Assembly: GCA_965178125.1 (NCBI GenBank)
Contig: OZ237735.1
Coordinates: forward strand, 2,480,001 to 2,544,000
Reading direction: 5' to 3'
Origin: Bilabrum cf. latius
Taxonomy: Eukaryota; Bigyra: Bicosoecida; Bigyra; Bicosoecida
DNA: 64,000 nucleotides
Shown: piece by piece, positions 1 to 11,502 of the stretch
Layout of the letters: each line of letters begins with the position of its first letter
Position numbering within the stretch: position 1 is the first letter of the stretch
Notes under the pieces: model-generated
What the model was told of the DNA's origin: nothing
Seen by the model: the letters and a program-made list of their open reading frames with translations, nothing else
Databases searched by the model: none
Made by a program: the position numbers and the translations under genes

Positions 1-324
1 GTTGGCATAGAGTGCGACGTGTGTGGCAAACACAATCGTGGCCCATCCGTACACAAGATTGCAACAAAGTCCAAAGGCCAGTGTCCTCACCTAGTATATA
101 ACCTCCTCCAACATCCTAGAAAATTCGCCATGGGCATGCGATCCGCTCCTCCATGCTGAGGAAATGGCCTCGAATCGGATGCTGAAGGAACCCTCGCAAA
201 ATAATACAGAAATGTGTGGTAAGGTGTGCATAGCAGCACGAGCAATTTCAGCGACTTGCACTTTGGAAAGAAATGCCTGCCGAGAAAGAAGACCAACTTG
301 GGTGCTGCGGAAAATGCACTGCAT
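1..324 (-). other. Possible 5' end of a minus-strand gene leaving the left edge
   Basis: With TAG read as sense, a minus-strand frame stays open from about 324 to the window edge and encodes a hydrophobic stretch (TLAFGLCCNLVYGW...) near position 1-60. A GTGAGG that could be a 5' splice site follows the TAG near 90, so the hydrophobic part may instead be intron. It overlaps the 5' end of the plus-strand tetraspanin-like gene. I cannot decide between a real partial gene and flanking DNA. Confidence 0.2.
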
Positions 325-1145
325 TTGTGCTAAAGTTTTGGAACTTGTTTATCCTTGGGCTAGGGCTCGCAATTCTTGCGTATGGGTGAGTTTTTGGAGC
401 GAGGAGCTCCTGCATCGCCCGAACGGCAAGTGCAAACATTCGACCCCAAGCGCCTCGATAGAGCTATACACCGCAGCATATACATGGTTGTCAAGTTTAA
501 TGCCGGGTTCAACGTGTTCACTATCAGTATTATGGCATTTGGAGCAGTGAACGCGCTGATGTCCGGTCTCACGTTCTGCTTGTCCGAATCCAAGTGTTTT
601 GTGACAATATATCTAGTTGTTATGGCCGTGATTGCCGTTGCAGAGCTTGTTGCGGCCTTCGTTTTCAGCATCAAGAGCTCCAGAGACAAGATTGTCAACG
701 CTATGGAGGACCATGTCGTAAGATAGCAGGGTTCAGTGCTTTGCTTGCTACATACCATCGTGCCCCAGCGCCCATCGTTAGTTTGCGCACCAGATGACTT
801 TTGCAGGAAGAACACCTTCGTCACGAGATTCACGAGCACGTAACATACTTCGGCTATGTCCTTTATGGAATCGCCGGGGTGCAGACCCTCGCTTGGATCA
901 CCGCCTACTCGCTGGGCCTGCAGCAGAACAGCTTCGCAGAAAACAAAACGTCCGATTCGTCCTACTCGGACCCGAACACTCGCTTGCTCAACGCGGAGGC
1001 GGGCAGGTCGGGGGCAGCGTCGGGAGGAGACTCACTCATGCCTCCCGCGGGAAGGTCCGCCTACCGCGACGGCAAGCGCGCCATCGACCAGAAGTACGCG
1101 GAGAGGAGGGCGGAGAGGGCCGCGAGGAGGCAGCAGAGGAATTGA
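273..1145 (+). CDS. Tetraspanin-like four-pass membrane protein
   Basis: Three exons, 273-385, 477-717 and 807-1145, join into 231 codons (230 aa) ending in TGA. Introns are 386-476 (GTGAGT...CGCAG) and 718-806 (GTAAGA...TGCAG). The N-terminus carries a tetraspanin-type CCGK...FWNLFILGLG start of the first membrane segment. Further hydrophobic segments follow around residues 44-65, 75-100 and 125-145. The tail is hydrophilic, rich in Arg, Ala and Glu, and probably cytosolic. The loop between segments 3 and 4 is only about 25-30 residues and has no CCG motif, so the large extracellular loop of true tetraspanins is missing. This is the only gene with two introns in the left block. The first intron's acceptor was chosen by phase and could be off by a few codons. 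It could also be an unrelated four-pass protein. Confidence 0.6.
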
Positions 1146-1290
1146 AGGAACAGTGCCGTTTGGTCCCAATGCTCTGTGCTGCGCGTTGCATTGGATTGCA
1201 GGAGACAAATTTCGTTATTCGCTGGTTCCTGCATCACATCAGTGCAAGCGCGCTCCGCCACCTTTGTCCAGCTCCTCATGACACACCACG

Positions 1291-3135
1291 TCACACCTCT
1301 TGCGCGCCCCCAATCGCCGCCATGCACGCCTCTCTGTCCTCCAGGTCGAGTTCGCTCAGCAGCAGCGCGCCCTCCGGCAGCTCCCACGCCGTCTCGCCCG
1401 ACACCAGGCTGCAGAACCACTCGTCCTCCTCGTCGCTGTACCGCCTCACAACATCAACACCCGCCCCGCGGGCTGACTCAATTAGCTCATCTAGCAGCTC
1501 CTGCTGCTCGCTTGGCAGGCTCGCTTCGCTCGCATCGTCCCCAGGCCCCTCCTCCACCCCCTCCTCATCCCCCTCTTCTCCGTCCTCCTCCTCGGCATGC
1601 TGTTCGACTCCCACGCTCTGGCCACCCGGAGAAGCACCCCCTCTGCTCTCGCTGCCACCATCACTACTGACGCTCCCAGCATCCTCGCGGTCTGACTCCT
1701 GATCATGCTCCCTGGTGGTTCCATCGGCCCCAAGCTCGCCGGCTCGGATGCGGCGGACAAGCTCCCCCACGTCCTCCGCCGAGACAGGCTCTTCAAGCGC
1801 GGCCAGCGCGCTCTCCAGCACGGCCCCTTCGTCCGGAAGGTGCCACTCGCTCTCTCCCGATTCGGAATTGACGTACCACACGTCGTCTTCGTCAGATTCG
1901 TGGCGGAATACGAGCATATCCATCGCGGCTGCATGCTACACTCTGTCCTCCAGCTCAAGCGTCTCGGATGCAGCACCAGACTCGCTGCCTTCGGTATCTT
2001 CCGGTAACGGTCGCTGCGCGAGCTTGGTTTTTCCTTTTGATTTCCAGGCAGCGGCACCTAGGGCCCTAGGGGTGCGTTTCCTGCGGCGGCTGGCATTGGC
2101 ATTGGCATTGGCATTGGTATCACTGCCACTGGCAGTGCCGTGGGCTGCCGGCCCTGCGGCAGCGCCGGTTGCACCCTTTCCGCCGTGAATCGGGGGAGAG
2201 TTGTCGCTCGGCTCGTTTGCTGATACTCTATCGGATACATGGGTTGCCCTGGACAGGGTGATGCTGCGGTTGCTGCTTCCCTGCTGTGCAGACGGCTGCA
2301 GAGTGCCTGATGGCACAGCAGCCGTGTCGTGATCGTGCATCGGGCTTCCTGCGTGCCCGATGCCACTGGCAGTCGATGCTCGTAGAGAATGTCTCTGGGC
2401 AGCCTGTGGGCCAACCGCTGATTCTTCGCCCTATGGTCGCTCCTAGGCGGCCAGCGCTCCTGGGCTAGCCAACTTGTTCGTGCCCATTGCGGAGTCCTGG
2501 CTTAGGCCTCGATGCGCAGGCCCTTCCGGTCTGGGATTTTGTTTGTCTGTTGGGAGATTGTCACGTTTAAATGTGACCTACGCCTATCCCTTGCTGTTGG
2601 AGGCAGCCTGCGCGGTGTGTAAGTCATTCCGCTATAAGTCCGGCTTATCTCTGCCTTGCCTGGCATCTACAGCATCGCGCAACGGGTTTTGTACCCGCCG
2701 ACCATTCCTTTTAGTAGGATCCATAGATATTGACCTTCGGCTGCGTTTCGATTTGGCAGGCTTGTCGTCGCTGGGTTTCTTCGACGCATCGCTCAAATCT
2801 ACCGCTGAACCGAGCGATCCCCGAAGACTTGTCACTCGCCGACCTTGTGAGGACGCTGCAGCAGCTGTAGACCCCGAGCATGCGCACAATGTCGCTCCGG
2901 CTACGATGAGGATCATGACTGCTACTGCTAGCAGCACCGCAGCCACCGCTACAACCCAAAGTGCCGCCGACCCGTCGCTTGACTCTTCGCTAGAGGTCGA
3001 GTTTGCCATAAATGGCGAGTTCAAACCGCCTCGCATCAGTGGCATGCCGATAATACTCCTCAACGTTGAAGATTTCAGCTGCGTTGATCGCGTAGCGTTG
3101 AGGAGTAGCGGCATAAGCAAACCCGGTGCTCGCAT
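1291..3135 (-). CDS. Single-pass membrane protein with two WW-like motifs
   Basis: One frame of 615 codons (614 aa) ending in TGA at 1291. It is open only if TAG is sense; the TAG codons start at 1936, 2431, 2443, 2578, 2584 and 2632. A strong membrane segment (WVVAVAAVLLAVAVMILIVA) lies near residues 60-85, followed by a basic region and a long Ser/Gly-rich linker. A hexamer repeat near 2095-2125 encodes alternating Asn-Ala. Two half-WW motifs, VWYVNSESGESEWHLP (about 418-433) and EWFCSLVSGETAWELP (about 570-587), resemble strands 2-3 of WW domains with the terminal W-x-x-P. The first conserved Trp is not obvious, so proline-peptide binding is inferred only. The ATG is 81 bp from the divergent ODAD1-like gene, suggesting a shared promoter. 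The frame stays open upstream, so the true start could lie further 5'. Confidence 0.65.
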
Positions 3136-3216
3136 CTCCGGCGCCGCCGCGCTATTCTAGCGGAACCGCTTCGAACAATCCGTTGTAAATCCTCGACGCC
3201 CAGTTTTCTTGGGGCC

Positions 3217-5116
3217 ATGGCGGCCATGGGGAGCGGTGGTGACGATGATAGATTTATTATACGACAAGAGTTCGAGAAGCTCCAAAGGGAGTACAAAAAC
3301 CTCGAGTAGATGAAGAAATCCTACGCGGACGAATCTTTGTCGATTATTAGGAAGCAAAAAGATCAGATTGATAGGCTAGTTAGGGAAAATGAGGGGCTTA
3401 AGACAGAGCTTGATATGGAGATGCGCTACACATAGAAGAAGCAGTCCAAAGGGAGCCAATCAAAGACTCTGCATGACCAACGTGAGGGAGTTGGTGTTGC
3501 TTTTCCTGTCTTCAGCTACACATATGGCGCACAAACAATGTACTCGCAATGATTGTTTGCATTCTTGGCATTGTATCTTATCGTAAATCAGTTTGTCTTG
3601 CCGTTGTCTGCCTTCCGTTGCCGCAGTGGACCAGTACAGCAGCAAGGTTGAGGTCGAGAAGAAGAACGTGAAGGCTTTACAGGACAACATTGGAACTCTC
3701 CGCGAGAAAATAGATTCCCTTCGCGTGGAAACTGGTGGCGCATTTGCCTCCCGGGAAAACTCCCGGCTGAAGCAGAAGCAGATCCGCATCCTCGAGAGCA
3801 GGCTAGAGAAGGCCCTGGTCAAGTTCAACGACTCGCTGGCCGCGAACAAGAAACTCAGGGAAGAAATCGATAATCTCCGCAGTGAGCGCGTCGTGTTTGA
3901 CGGAATCTACCGCAAGATGGAGCGCAAGCTGCAGGAGAAGAAGCAGGACATGGCCATGCTCATCGAGCAGTCCAACGAGGCCTACGAGGTCAGGGACGGC
4001 GCCACGGTGCAGCTCATGGACCTGCAGGCGGCCATGGCCAAGGAGAGGGAAGAGTTCGAGAGGGAGGTCGCGGAGCTGGAGGATCGGATCAAGCAGGAGG
4101 AGGAGCAGGCCAGCAAGAGGGACAGGACGAGGCGGGGGTCCATGGGCCTGGACCAGGAGAAGGCGCTCAAGGAGCAACGCAGGGCAGCGCAAGAGTAGCT
4201 GGCGCTTGAAAAGGCAAAGCAGCGCGCGGCCGCAGACAAGGTCGAGTACTACGAAGGGGCGTTCAACGCGATCCAGGAGGCGACCGGCATTTCCGACGTG
4301 GAAGAGCTGGTGGCCGTGTTCACCAAGAACGAGGAGGCCAATTTCTCGCTGTTCAACTTTGCGGCGGAGCAGAGCGCCGAGTCGGAGAGGCTGGAGGACC
4401 AGATCGCGACCATGCGGGAGAACGTAGAGGCCGCATCAGCAGAGAGCGGAACCAGTGCGATGGGCCAGCGGTTCGCGCTGCGTGAGCTGGAGAAGCGGCT
4501 GACGGCAGCGAGGCGGTCCGTGTCAGAGTTCTCAGGCAGGTACGAGGAGCTCGCGGGGCGCTTGGAGGGGCTGCGACGTGGGGTAAAGCGGGCCGTGCGG
4601 CGGCTAGACTGCACGGGGCGCGGTTACGCCAGCACGCTGGACGGTGCACCCGTGACCGAGGCCAACTCGATCCAGTTCCTCGGGCTGATCGAGCGCAGGG
4701 CAGACGAGGTGCTTCAGGCCTTTGCTGCTGCAAAGGCCATCGACGCTGGGCTGGTGGCACCAGGTGGGAGCAGTCGACCGGGAAGTGCGGCGGGGAGCAG
4801 TCCGCCCCGAGCAGCTGCTTCGTCCCGTTCGTCGCAAGGGGGGTCGCACTCCAGCGCTGGGCGGGCGGGCGACGCGACTGGTGAGCTGCAGCGGAGGCAG
4901 GTGGCGCGCACGATCGCCGCGGTGCTCGGCCCCGGCCCCTCTTCCCGGCACAAGGAATCGTTCGAGGCGATGCCCAAGGTGCACGCGCCTCGCTTGCGCG
5001 ATATGGAGGATGGGCACGACACGGACGATGACAGCGACGAAGAGGCCAGGCCGCTGTCGATGGCAGAGCTCAAGAAGAGCGTGAGAGGGTACGCGAAAGG
5101 AGGAGCGGGGTAGTGA
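3217..5116 (+). CDS. ODAD1: Outer dynein arm docking complex coiled-coil protein (ODAD1/CCDC114/CCDC63/ODA1 family)
   Basis: Exons 3217-3481 and 3627-5116 (intron 3482-3626, GTGAGG...CCGCAG) give 585 codons (584 aa). The protein is almost entirely coiled coil. It has family signatures: an N-terminal FEKLQREYKNLE...KKSYADES block, LEKALVKFN, LREEIDNLRSERVVFDGIYR, MLIEQSNEAYEVRD, and a C-terminal ATGISDVEELV...NEEANFSLFN block. Members of this family anchor outer dynein arms to axonemal doublets, so the organism builds motile cilia. In-frame TAG starts at 3307, 3433, 4196 and 5111. The one at 4196 splits the most conserved part. The one at 5111 is directly followed by the TGA stop at 5114. The C-terminal tail from about residue 430 is low complexity and acidic. 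Confidence 0.85.
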
Positions 5117-5306
5117 ACTAATGGGCTGTAAAATAATTTGTACGTTGCTGTCTGTGTCTTTGCTGTAGTCTATTCTGACACTGTTCCCGGCAACTCGCGT
5201 GGAACTTTCTCGGCACTTTCTGTGGTTCCGGGTTGCAGAAAGTATGGATCCCCGACACGTTGCTCCAATCACTCACACAGACTTCCGAGAATCAGCCAAA
5301 GAAAGC

Positions 5307-6242
5307 ATGAAGCTTAGCGGCTCGATACTAGTACTACTCTCAACATCCTGCCTGTTGCTCTCCGCCTTCGGGCCGGGTGCCTCGGCAGACGCAAGCTCGG
5401 GAACCGACGGACTCCCAGCGTCTCGGTGGAGCAGCGCTCAGACGGCAGCGAGGCTCCACAACCTCGGAATCATTTCCGAAGCAGCGGCCAAGCGAATTGA
5501 GAACCACAATTTAAACTTTGTGGCACTCTCTGACATCGTGGAAGCTGCGGACATGGACATCATGCGCGACATCGGGCTGCCCACCGATGGGGTAGCAAAA
5601 TACCGACTCAAGGCAGATTTGGCAGCCATCCGCGATCAGGCCCAGCATGCGGTAGAAGCGACACCAACTAGTCCCAGCCAAGAATTGGACTACGCCAAGA
5701 TGGATTTCTTCGAGGTGCGCGAAGCAGACAAGGCAAGGTTTGACGCGTTCCTCACGGGATGCGGCAGCAGCCCGCAGGTGACCATCCTCATGTACTACTT
5801 CCACGACTGGGACTTTCTGGAGCACTTCATCGAAGCGGACACGAACATGGTGTGGTTCTGGGTGCAGTGGCTGCTCGTGCCGAACTTCTTGGCATCGCGC
5901 ATGATGTGGCACTTCTCCGACACGAACTTCATCGTCGCGTGCGTGTTCGCCATCCCGCAGCTGCTGCACCTCGTCAACTTCATCGGGATCCTCCTCAGCA
6001 AGGAAGTAGTGGACGGCAAGAAACCGTCCGATCGGTTGGCCGACACTTGGGTGAAGGGTTGGGCGGGAGCACTGTTCGGAGTGATCTTGTGGCGGGTGCT
6101 GATCAGCTACTTCCTGTTCGGGTGGGTGGAGGACGTGATGTTCTACAGTGCGTTCTTCGTGGTCGCTGGGATCCAGTTCGTGATGGCACTCTTCGTCATG
6201 ATGGCCTGCGTGGTGGCTCTGGGCAAGGACAAGAACCAGTGA
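5307..6242 (+). CDS. SAM1: secreted/membrane protein with SAM-like domain and four membrane segments
   Basis: 312 codons (311 aa), single exon, ending in TGA with no internal TAG. The ATG at 5307 is preferred over upstream ATGs because it begins a signal peptide (KLSGSILVLLSTSCLLLSAF). A SAM-like helical bundle follows at about residues 38-105, with the typical ending MDIMRDIGLPTDGVAKYRL. The second half holds four hydrophobic segments rich in aromatic residues (about 165-190, 205-235, 255-275, 280-305). Its partner or ligand is unknown; SAM domains usually mediate protein-protein contact. It is a paralogue of SAM2 (37344-38294), with near-identical nucleotide blocks in the membrane half and a diverged N-terminus. 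The 3' flank is homologous to the 5' flank of SAM2. Confidence 0.7.
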   Translation: MKLSGSILVLLSTSCLLLSAFGPGASADASSGTDGLPASRWSSAQTAARLHNLGIISEAAAKRIENHNLNFVALSDIVEAADMDIMRDIGLPTDGVAKYRLKADLAAIRDQAQHAVEATPTSPSQELDYAKMDFFEVREADKARFDAFLTGCGSSPQVTILMYYFHDWDFLEHFIEADTNMVWFWVQWLLVPNFLASRMMWHFSDTNFIVACVFAIPQLLHLVNFIGILLSKEVVDGKKPSDRLADTWVKGWAGALFGVILWRVLISYFLFGWVEDVMFYSAFFVVAGIQFVMALFVMMACVVALGKDKNQ

Positions 6243-7148
6243 CTGACTCTGAGGTCACCACAGTGCCACGCAACGAGGTTGGGCTGGGTAGCTCTTGCAT
6301 GTGCTCTCCGCGCCACCGCCAGCCTTGGTCTTTGGGCCAGCGATCACTGCCGGGGATCACCCCTTGCCCTGGGTGCTTGCTTCGGGAGCCAGCACCAGGC
6401 CTGTGGACGTATGCCGGCGCTGGCCCTTTTGGCTACTGCTACGGGCACCCCGTCGCTGTGAAGCCGGCGTGTGATTGCTATTACATTCTGCACTATAAGA
6501 GTCTGGTAAAAGCGCTTCATCAAGCAAGTAGCGTAGCACACGCGTACCACCCGTAAGTGTGCATCAAGGGCTCCGTGATATCCATTCGTCCTCCCTTCGT
6601 CTTCCACTCGCAGCCGCTGCGGCCCGGGCAACGGTTCCAACTTGGCACGCGCCGGATATCAGCCACCTGCCTCCACTCTGGGCAGGTGGCTATGGCTCGC
6701 GCCAGATGTCCTGAATAGAGGTGTAGGCCTTGCACAGGATGTCAGCTTTCCTGATGTTGACTTGCTGCACGAATGTCGTGGGGCACGCAATCTTGGGTCG
6801 TCGGGCGTGCCACAGAGTTGAGATGCCCTGCTCGGTGCGTCCGCCGGAGCGCAAGGCCCGCTGTCTGATCCTGCTGCAGGGCCGGATCGGGACGATCCTT
6901 CGTGTGGATCGAATGAGTCCTCGCGCGAGATCGGCCGGGACTCGAGCACGGCACAGACAGACACCCTCAGGGGCCCTGAGTAAGGGCACTCCAGCAGTAG
7001 TGCGTACATGCAGTGCACTGCTGGCAAGGCGGAGCGGGCCAGCAGCCGGTGCAACTATACGATCTGCTAGGGCGCAAGAGGCTCGCAGATATCTCAGTTT
7101 GCTGCAAGCTAGTATCATACACAGGCCTGTAGCTCGCTGCGAAAAATC
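6243..7148. repeat. Copy of SAM2 upstream DNA fused to an M-gene fragment
   Basis: Positions 6260-6655 match the DNA upstream of SAM2 (about 36953-37290) and the copies at 21440-21830 and 29831-30222. From about 6660 to 6990 the minus strand encodes a middle piece of the M gene (TSIQDIW to ISREDSFD) without its ends. The remaining 150 bp is the P leader, which precedes every P copy. A 10-bp-stem inverted repeat, GCCACCTGCC/GGCAGGTGGC, lies at the join (6662-6690). I see no intact gene here. Confidence 0.7.
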
Positions 7149-8459
7149 ATGGACGAGCTGCTTTGGCTGTCACAATCATACGAAGAGTACTTGCGAACGA
7201 TACGATCCTTCCGCAAACCTGACTAGCCTGAGAAGGATGACGCGGCGCTGATGAAGTGGGTCTTACCATTGGATCATTGTGCATAAGCGTTTGGTCCTTG
7301 ATCTCACTATGCCGTCCTGCACGTCTTGAGCCAGGCAGCGTGTCTCTCGCAGGAGTTGGGCACGCATTGAGCGTGATTTCTTGGCGGCTCTGCGAGATGG
7401 GGACGACAGGCTTGCGCTGAAGCTATTTGAATAGAACGCGGATATGCTCGGGCGCTACAGGTGGCCACATGTATACGGCGAGGGGTTCGATTCTGTAAGA
7501 AGCACCCTTCGAGCCGCAGTATCTGCCTGTGCGCCGTGATTGCTAGCCCCATGCATCTCAAGCTGAGACTTGGATCCTTTTCATCTCATTGGTGCCATGC
7601 AGCTGGGTGGACTGACGTAGGCCCTGACGCATTTCGATCGGCCGAAGGTGCTCGAGTAGTTGGTGTTGCACCCGAGCGGTTGCTTGAGCGTGAGCACAGC
7701 CGAATGTGGCATGAATGCGTTCAAGCTTTTGAGTATTACATCCTTGCATTATGTCGTAAGATCTAGCCTTCACAGTGCTTGAACTGGATCGTGTACTCGT
7801 GCGTTTTTGACAAGGCTCTGAAATGCTTGGAAGCGATGGCTCGGCTTGGTGTCCTCAGCATTCGATGGGAGCCCATCACAAAGGATGATGTCGAATGGCT
7901 CTGGTATAACAAGAAATCCAGAGCGGTCGTGCTGCAAGCCGCCGGGGAGGCAGGCAAGTTGAAGGATGCTGCTTCCATGGCACTGATGCTGCGGTGGGGC
8001 ACGAGAGCATTCGAGGCCGGGCTTGCTAGCTCGACGGGTGTGACGTGGCTGGACGTGGCGTATCGCCGGGTGTTTGGCTCGTACACACCCATGGAGAAAG
8101 CTCTGAAGATGTGCTAGCGCGGCGCGAGACCCAGGTAGGTGCTAGCGCGGCTGTTCGATCTGGTGCCCGCGGAGGAGCTGGCCCGTGTGGCGCACGTGGA
8201 CCCTCGGCGGGGGGACCGTCTGGTGCGCTGGCGGCGTGCATATGAAGCTCGGCGGGACGCTGGTCTGGTGTTTCAGGCAGCGATCGAGGGTCGTCCATTG
8301 GAGCTGGGGAAGCGATTGCGTCTTGGGTCGTTGGCAGGAGGGGCGTGGGCGCGAGGTGTGTTGAATGGCGTGCAGATGGACGCGCTTGAGGCAGCGAGGA
8401 TGGGCGGTCATGGTGAGTGCGTGGATGTGCTGGTGCAGGCTCGGGGCAGTACGGGCTGA
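7149..8459 (+). CDS. P1: array gene P, ankyrin-like helical protein
   Basis: Exons 7149-7255, 7353-7494, 7603-7689 and 7776-8459 give 340 codons (339 aa) ending in TGA. The introns are about 86-108 bp (GTGGGT, GTAAGA, GTGAGC donors; CAG acceptors). The protein is helical. The pieces AALRDGDDRLALKLFE, GLTxALTHFDRPKVLE and MDALEAARMGGHGECVDVLV look like degenerate ankyrin repeats, as in protein-binding scaffolds. It has no signal peptide or membrane segment, and the function is unknown. In-frame TAG occurs at 7224 (CAG in P2 and P4), in exon 2 (LFE-TAG-NAD, all copies), twice in exon 3, and at 8115 and 8136. The same codons are GAG or AAG in other copies. All splice sites and the frame are intact. 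Confidence 0.7.
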
Positions 8460-8555
8460 GTAGACTGGTAAGCTGCAGCAAGCTAGTTGGTTCAGTCCAG
8501 TGGCACTTCAGCACTAGGACAGCTTTTCAGCATCACATTCCGTGCATCAAGCACG

Positions 8556-9846
8556 TCACTGAGGCTGGGACCGTCGGATCAAGAGCAGGGGGTGCAGGAA
8601 AGAGCCGGGCCCAGCCCACGTCATCATTTGGACCGGATTCTCAAGTCGGAGTGAATCGGGTTGGATCTCCACTGGTACCATGCTGATGTCGCGGGCTGCA
8701 TACTTGCCCATCTGCAGCACCACACCCAGCTCGGCCAGCCGCATCGCGATCTCAGCCACATCCACAAGGCTCTCGATGCGGCGGCGGTGTGGTCTATCGA
8801 TATCGTCGTCGATTTGCTCCATCACAGCCTCGGCCACCCATTCGGCGTACAGTTTGTTCAGCTGCTGACGAGTCATGATGGCACTGATGTCCAGCTGCTG
8901 CCTGAACTGCATGACCTTTGTCATGATGCGCTGGAAGGCAGCTGGATCCAGCAGCACATCCCACTCATCAGCGGCTCCGCCTACGTCGAGCACAGCAGCC
9001 TTGTACAGAATGGCTAGCTCTGCGGGCGTGGTGGTATCCTTGACGGTGATCTGTGGGATGTATACTTCCTTGAGTCCGGCCCTGGAGCCGAGCTGGATCA
9101 GGCCGAACGCCTGCAGGTTGAGATGAGCCATGTGCTCTGTGGTGACTGAGGCGTGGGAGAAGAAGCGGGGCTCGAGGGGGGCAGCACCGGCCGCACCGGA
9201 TGCATCGCCGGCGAGTGGGACATGCCCTTGCGGCTGCGAACCGGACTGCTACACGGCGCCATGCACCACAGCCCGTTGGCCACGCTGCCTTGATATGCCC
9301 GAGCCGGCCATGGGGGCCTGGCCAGACATGAGCATGCCGGCCGCACCAGCTCGCTGCACGTCGCCACGACGCACTGCCACTGCTCCCCGTAGCCCAGAGG
9401 TGGACGAACCAGACGCCCCGCCGGTGGCTGGACCAGCATCGGTGCCAGCTGCGGATGAGGCAGATCCCTCAGGCTGTGGCGCTAAGGGTGCCTCGGGAAA
9501 CCGGCTCAAGAACTCATCGATCACCACCCTGTGGTCCTTGCCGCTGCGCGCAAAGACTTCAGCTGCCGCCAGCAAGTGCACGCGTCCCGACTGGGCCAGC
9601 TTGTCTGCGTCCAGCCAGGGCGGCGTGGGTTGGTGCGTGCGTTGCCGCATCCTGCTCGAGATGACGAGCGGACTGAGGGCATTGTCATCGACTTGGACCA
9701 CGCGCACCATCGACTCGGCATCATGAGCGTCGAGTGATCGGGGTGTCGCCTTGAAGCCTTCGCGAGGCATGGCCGCTGGTGGCGCGTGCATGTTGAGCGG
9801 TAGGACACCTCCGATTGCTCCCCGCTTGCCATGTGGGGCTGTGCAC
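8556..9846 (-). pseudogene. M1: 5'-truncated, frameshifted copy of array gene M
   Basis: The C-terminal part matches the other M copies: start of MAHLNLQAFGLIQLGS at 9131, TGA at 8556, and the conserved in-frame TAG at 9249. A one-base deletion near 9797 (TTGAGCGG against TTGAGCTGG elsewhere) breaks the frame just upstream of MHAPPAAMPREG. The homology stops at about 9846, so the N-terminal two-thirds are missing. Probably not functional. Confidence 0.65.
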
Positions 9847-10092
9847 CCTGAGGGGCTCTATGTAAAGGAAGGATGGAAGGAAGGAGTTCTGGTTTAAGAT
9901 GCAATAAGGGCACTCCAGCAGTAGTGTGTACATGCAGTGCATTGCTGGCAAGCGCAGTGCACTGCTGGCAAGGCGGAGCGGGCCAGCAGCCGGTGCAACT
10001 ATACGATCTGCTAGGGCGCAAGTGGCTCGCAGATATCTCAGTTTGCTGCAAGCTAGTATCATACACAGGCCTGTAGATCGCTGCGAAAAATC

Positions 10093-11407
10093 ATGGACGA
10101 GCTGCTTTGGCTATCACAATCATACGACGAGTACTTGCGAACGATACGATCCTTCCGCAACCCTGACCAGCCTGAGGAGGATGACGCGGCGCTGATGAAG
10201 TGGGTCTTACCATTGGATCATTGTGCATAAGCGTTTGGTCCTTGATCTCACTATGCCGTCCTGCACGTCTTGAGCCAGGCAGCGTGTCTCTCGCAGGAGT
10301 TGGGCACGCATTGAGCGTGATTTCTTGGCGGCTCTGCGAGATGGGGACGACAGGCTTGCACTGAAGCTATTTGAATAGAACGCGGATAGGCTCGGGCGCT
10401 ACGAATGGCCACATGTATACGGCGAGGGGTTCGATTCTGTAAGAAGCACCCTTCGAGCCGCAGTATCTGCCTGTGCGCCGTGATTGCTAGCCCCATGCAT
10501 CTCAAGGTGAGACTTGGATCCTTTTCATCTCACTGGTGCCATGCAGCTGGGTGGACTGACAGAGGCCCTGACGCATTTCGATCGGCCGAAGGTGCTTGAA
10601 AAGTTGGTGTTGCACCCGAGCGGTTGCTTGAGCGTGAGCACAGCCGAATGTGGCATGAATGAATGCGTTCAAGCTTCTGAATTGCACTTGCTTGTATTGT
10701 CTTTTAAGATCTAGCCTTCACAGTGCTTGAACTGGATCGTGTACTCGTGCGTTTTTGACAAGGCTCTGAAATGCTTGGAAGCGATGGCTCGGCTTGGTGT
10801 CCTCAGCATTCGATGGGAGCCCATCACAAAGGATGATGTCGAATGGCTCAGGTACAAGAAGAAATCCAGAGCGGTCGTGCTGCAAGCCGCCGGGGAGGCA
10901 GGCAAGAGCAAGGATGCTGCTTCCATGGCACTGATGCTGCGGTGGGGCACGAGAGCATTCGAGGCCGGGCTTGCTAGCTCGACGGGTGTGACGTGGCTGG
11001 ACGTGGCGTACCGCCGGGTGTTTGGCTCGTACACACCCATGGAGAAAGCTCTGAAGATGTGCTAGCGCGGCGCGAGACCCAGGTAGGTGCTAGCGCGGCT
11101 GTTCGATCTGGTGCCCGCGGAGGAGCTGGCCCGTGTGGCGCACGTGGACCCTCGGCGGGGGGACCGTCTGGTGCGCTGGCGGCGTGCATATGAAGCTCGG
11201 CGGGACGCTGGTCTGGTGTTTCAGGCAGCGAGCGAGGGTCGTCCATTGGAGCTGGGGAAGCGATTGCGTCTTGGGTCGTTGGCAGGAGGGGCGTGGGCGC
11301 GAGGTGTGTTGAATGGCGTGCAGATGGACGCGCTTGAGGCAGCGAGGATGGGCGGTCATGGTGAGTGCGTGGATGTGCTGGTGCAGGCTCGGGGCAGTAC
11401 GGGCTGA
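10093..11407 (+). CDS. P2: array gene P, ankyrin-like
   Basis: Same four-exon structure as P1, with intact splice sites and TGA stop. It is informative for the code. The exon-1 codon at 10168 is CAG (Gln) where P1, P3, P5, P6 and P7 have TAG. In exon 3 it has GAG and AAG where P1 has TAG twice. In exon 4 it shares TAG with P1 at 11063 and 11084. Residue differences from P1 include WYNKKS to RYKKKS and GKLKDA to GKSKDA. Confidence 0.65.
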
Positions 11408-11502
11408 GTAGACTGGTAAGCTGCAGCAAGCTAGTTGGTTCAGTCCAGTGGCACTTCAGCACTAGACAGCTTTTCAGCATCACATCCCGTGCATCATGCA
11501 CG

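Noticed and set aside
7495-7602. A small extra exon (TATCTGCC... to CTCAAG) in the P genes
   Set aside because: No combination of sites keeps the frame. A single intron of about 108 bp joins exons 2 and 3 in phase in P1, and the same donor and acceptor exist in the other copies.
8026-8514. Pro-rich minus-strand ORFs antisense to P exon 4 (also 10974-11501, 14242-14751, 17985-18494, 23204-23731, 31595-32122)
   Set aside because: They mirror the P coding frame, have low-complexity composition and no domain signal; P has splice sites and ankyrin-like sequence.
9130-9726. 198-aa plus-strand ORFs opposite M (also 12077, 15345, 19088, 24307, 27479, 32698)
   Set aside because: Antisense shadows of the M gene; M carries the conserved frame across all copies and a consistent TGA.
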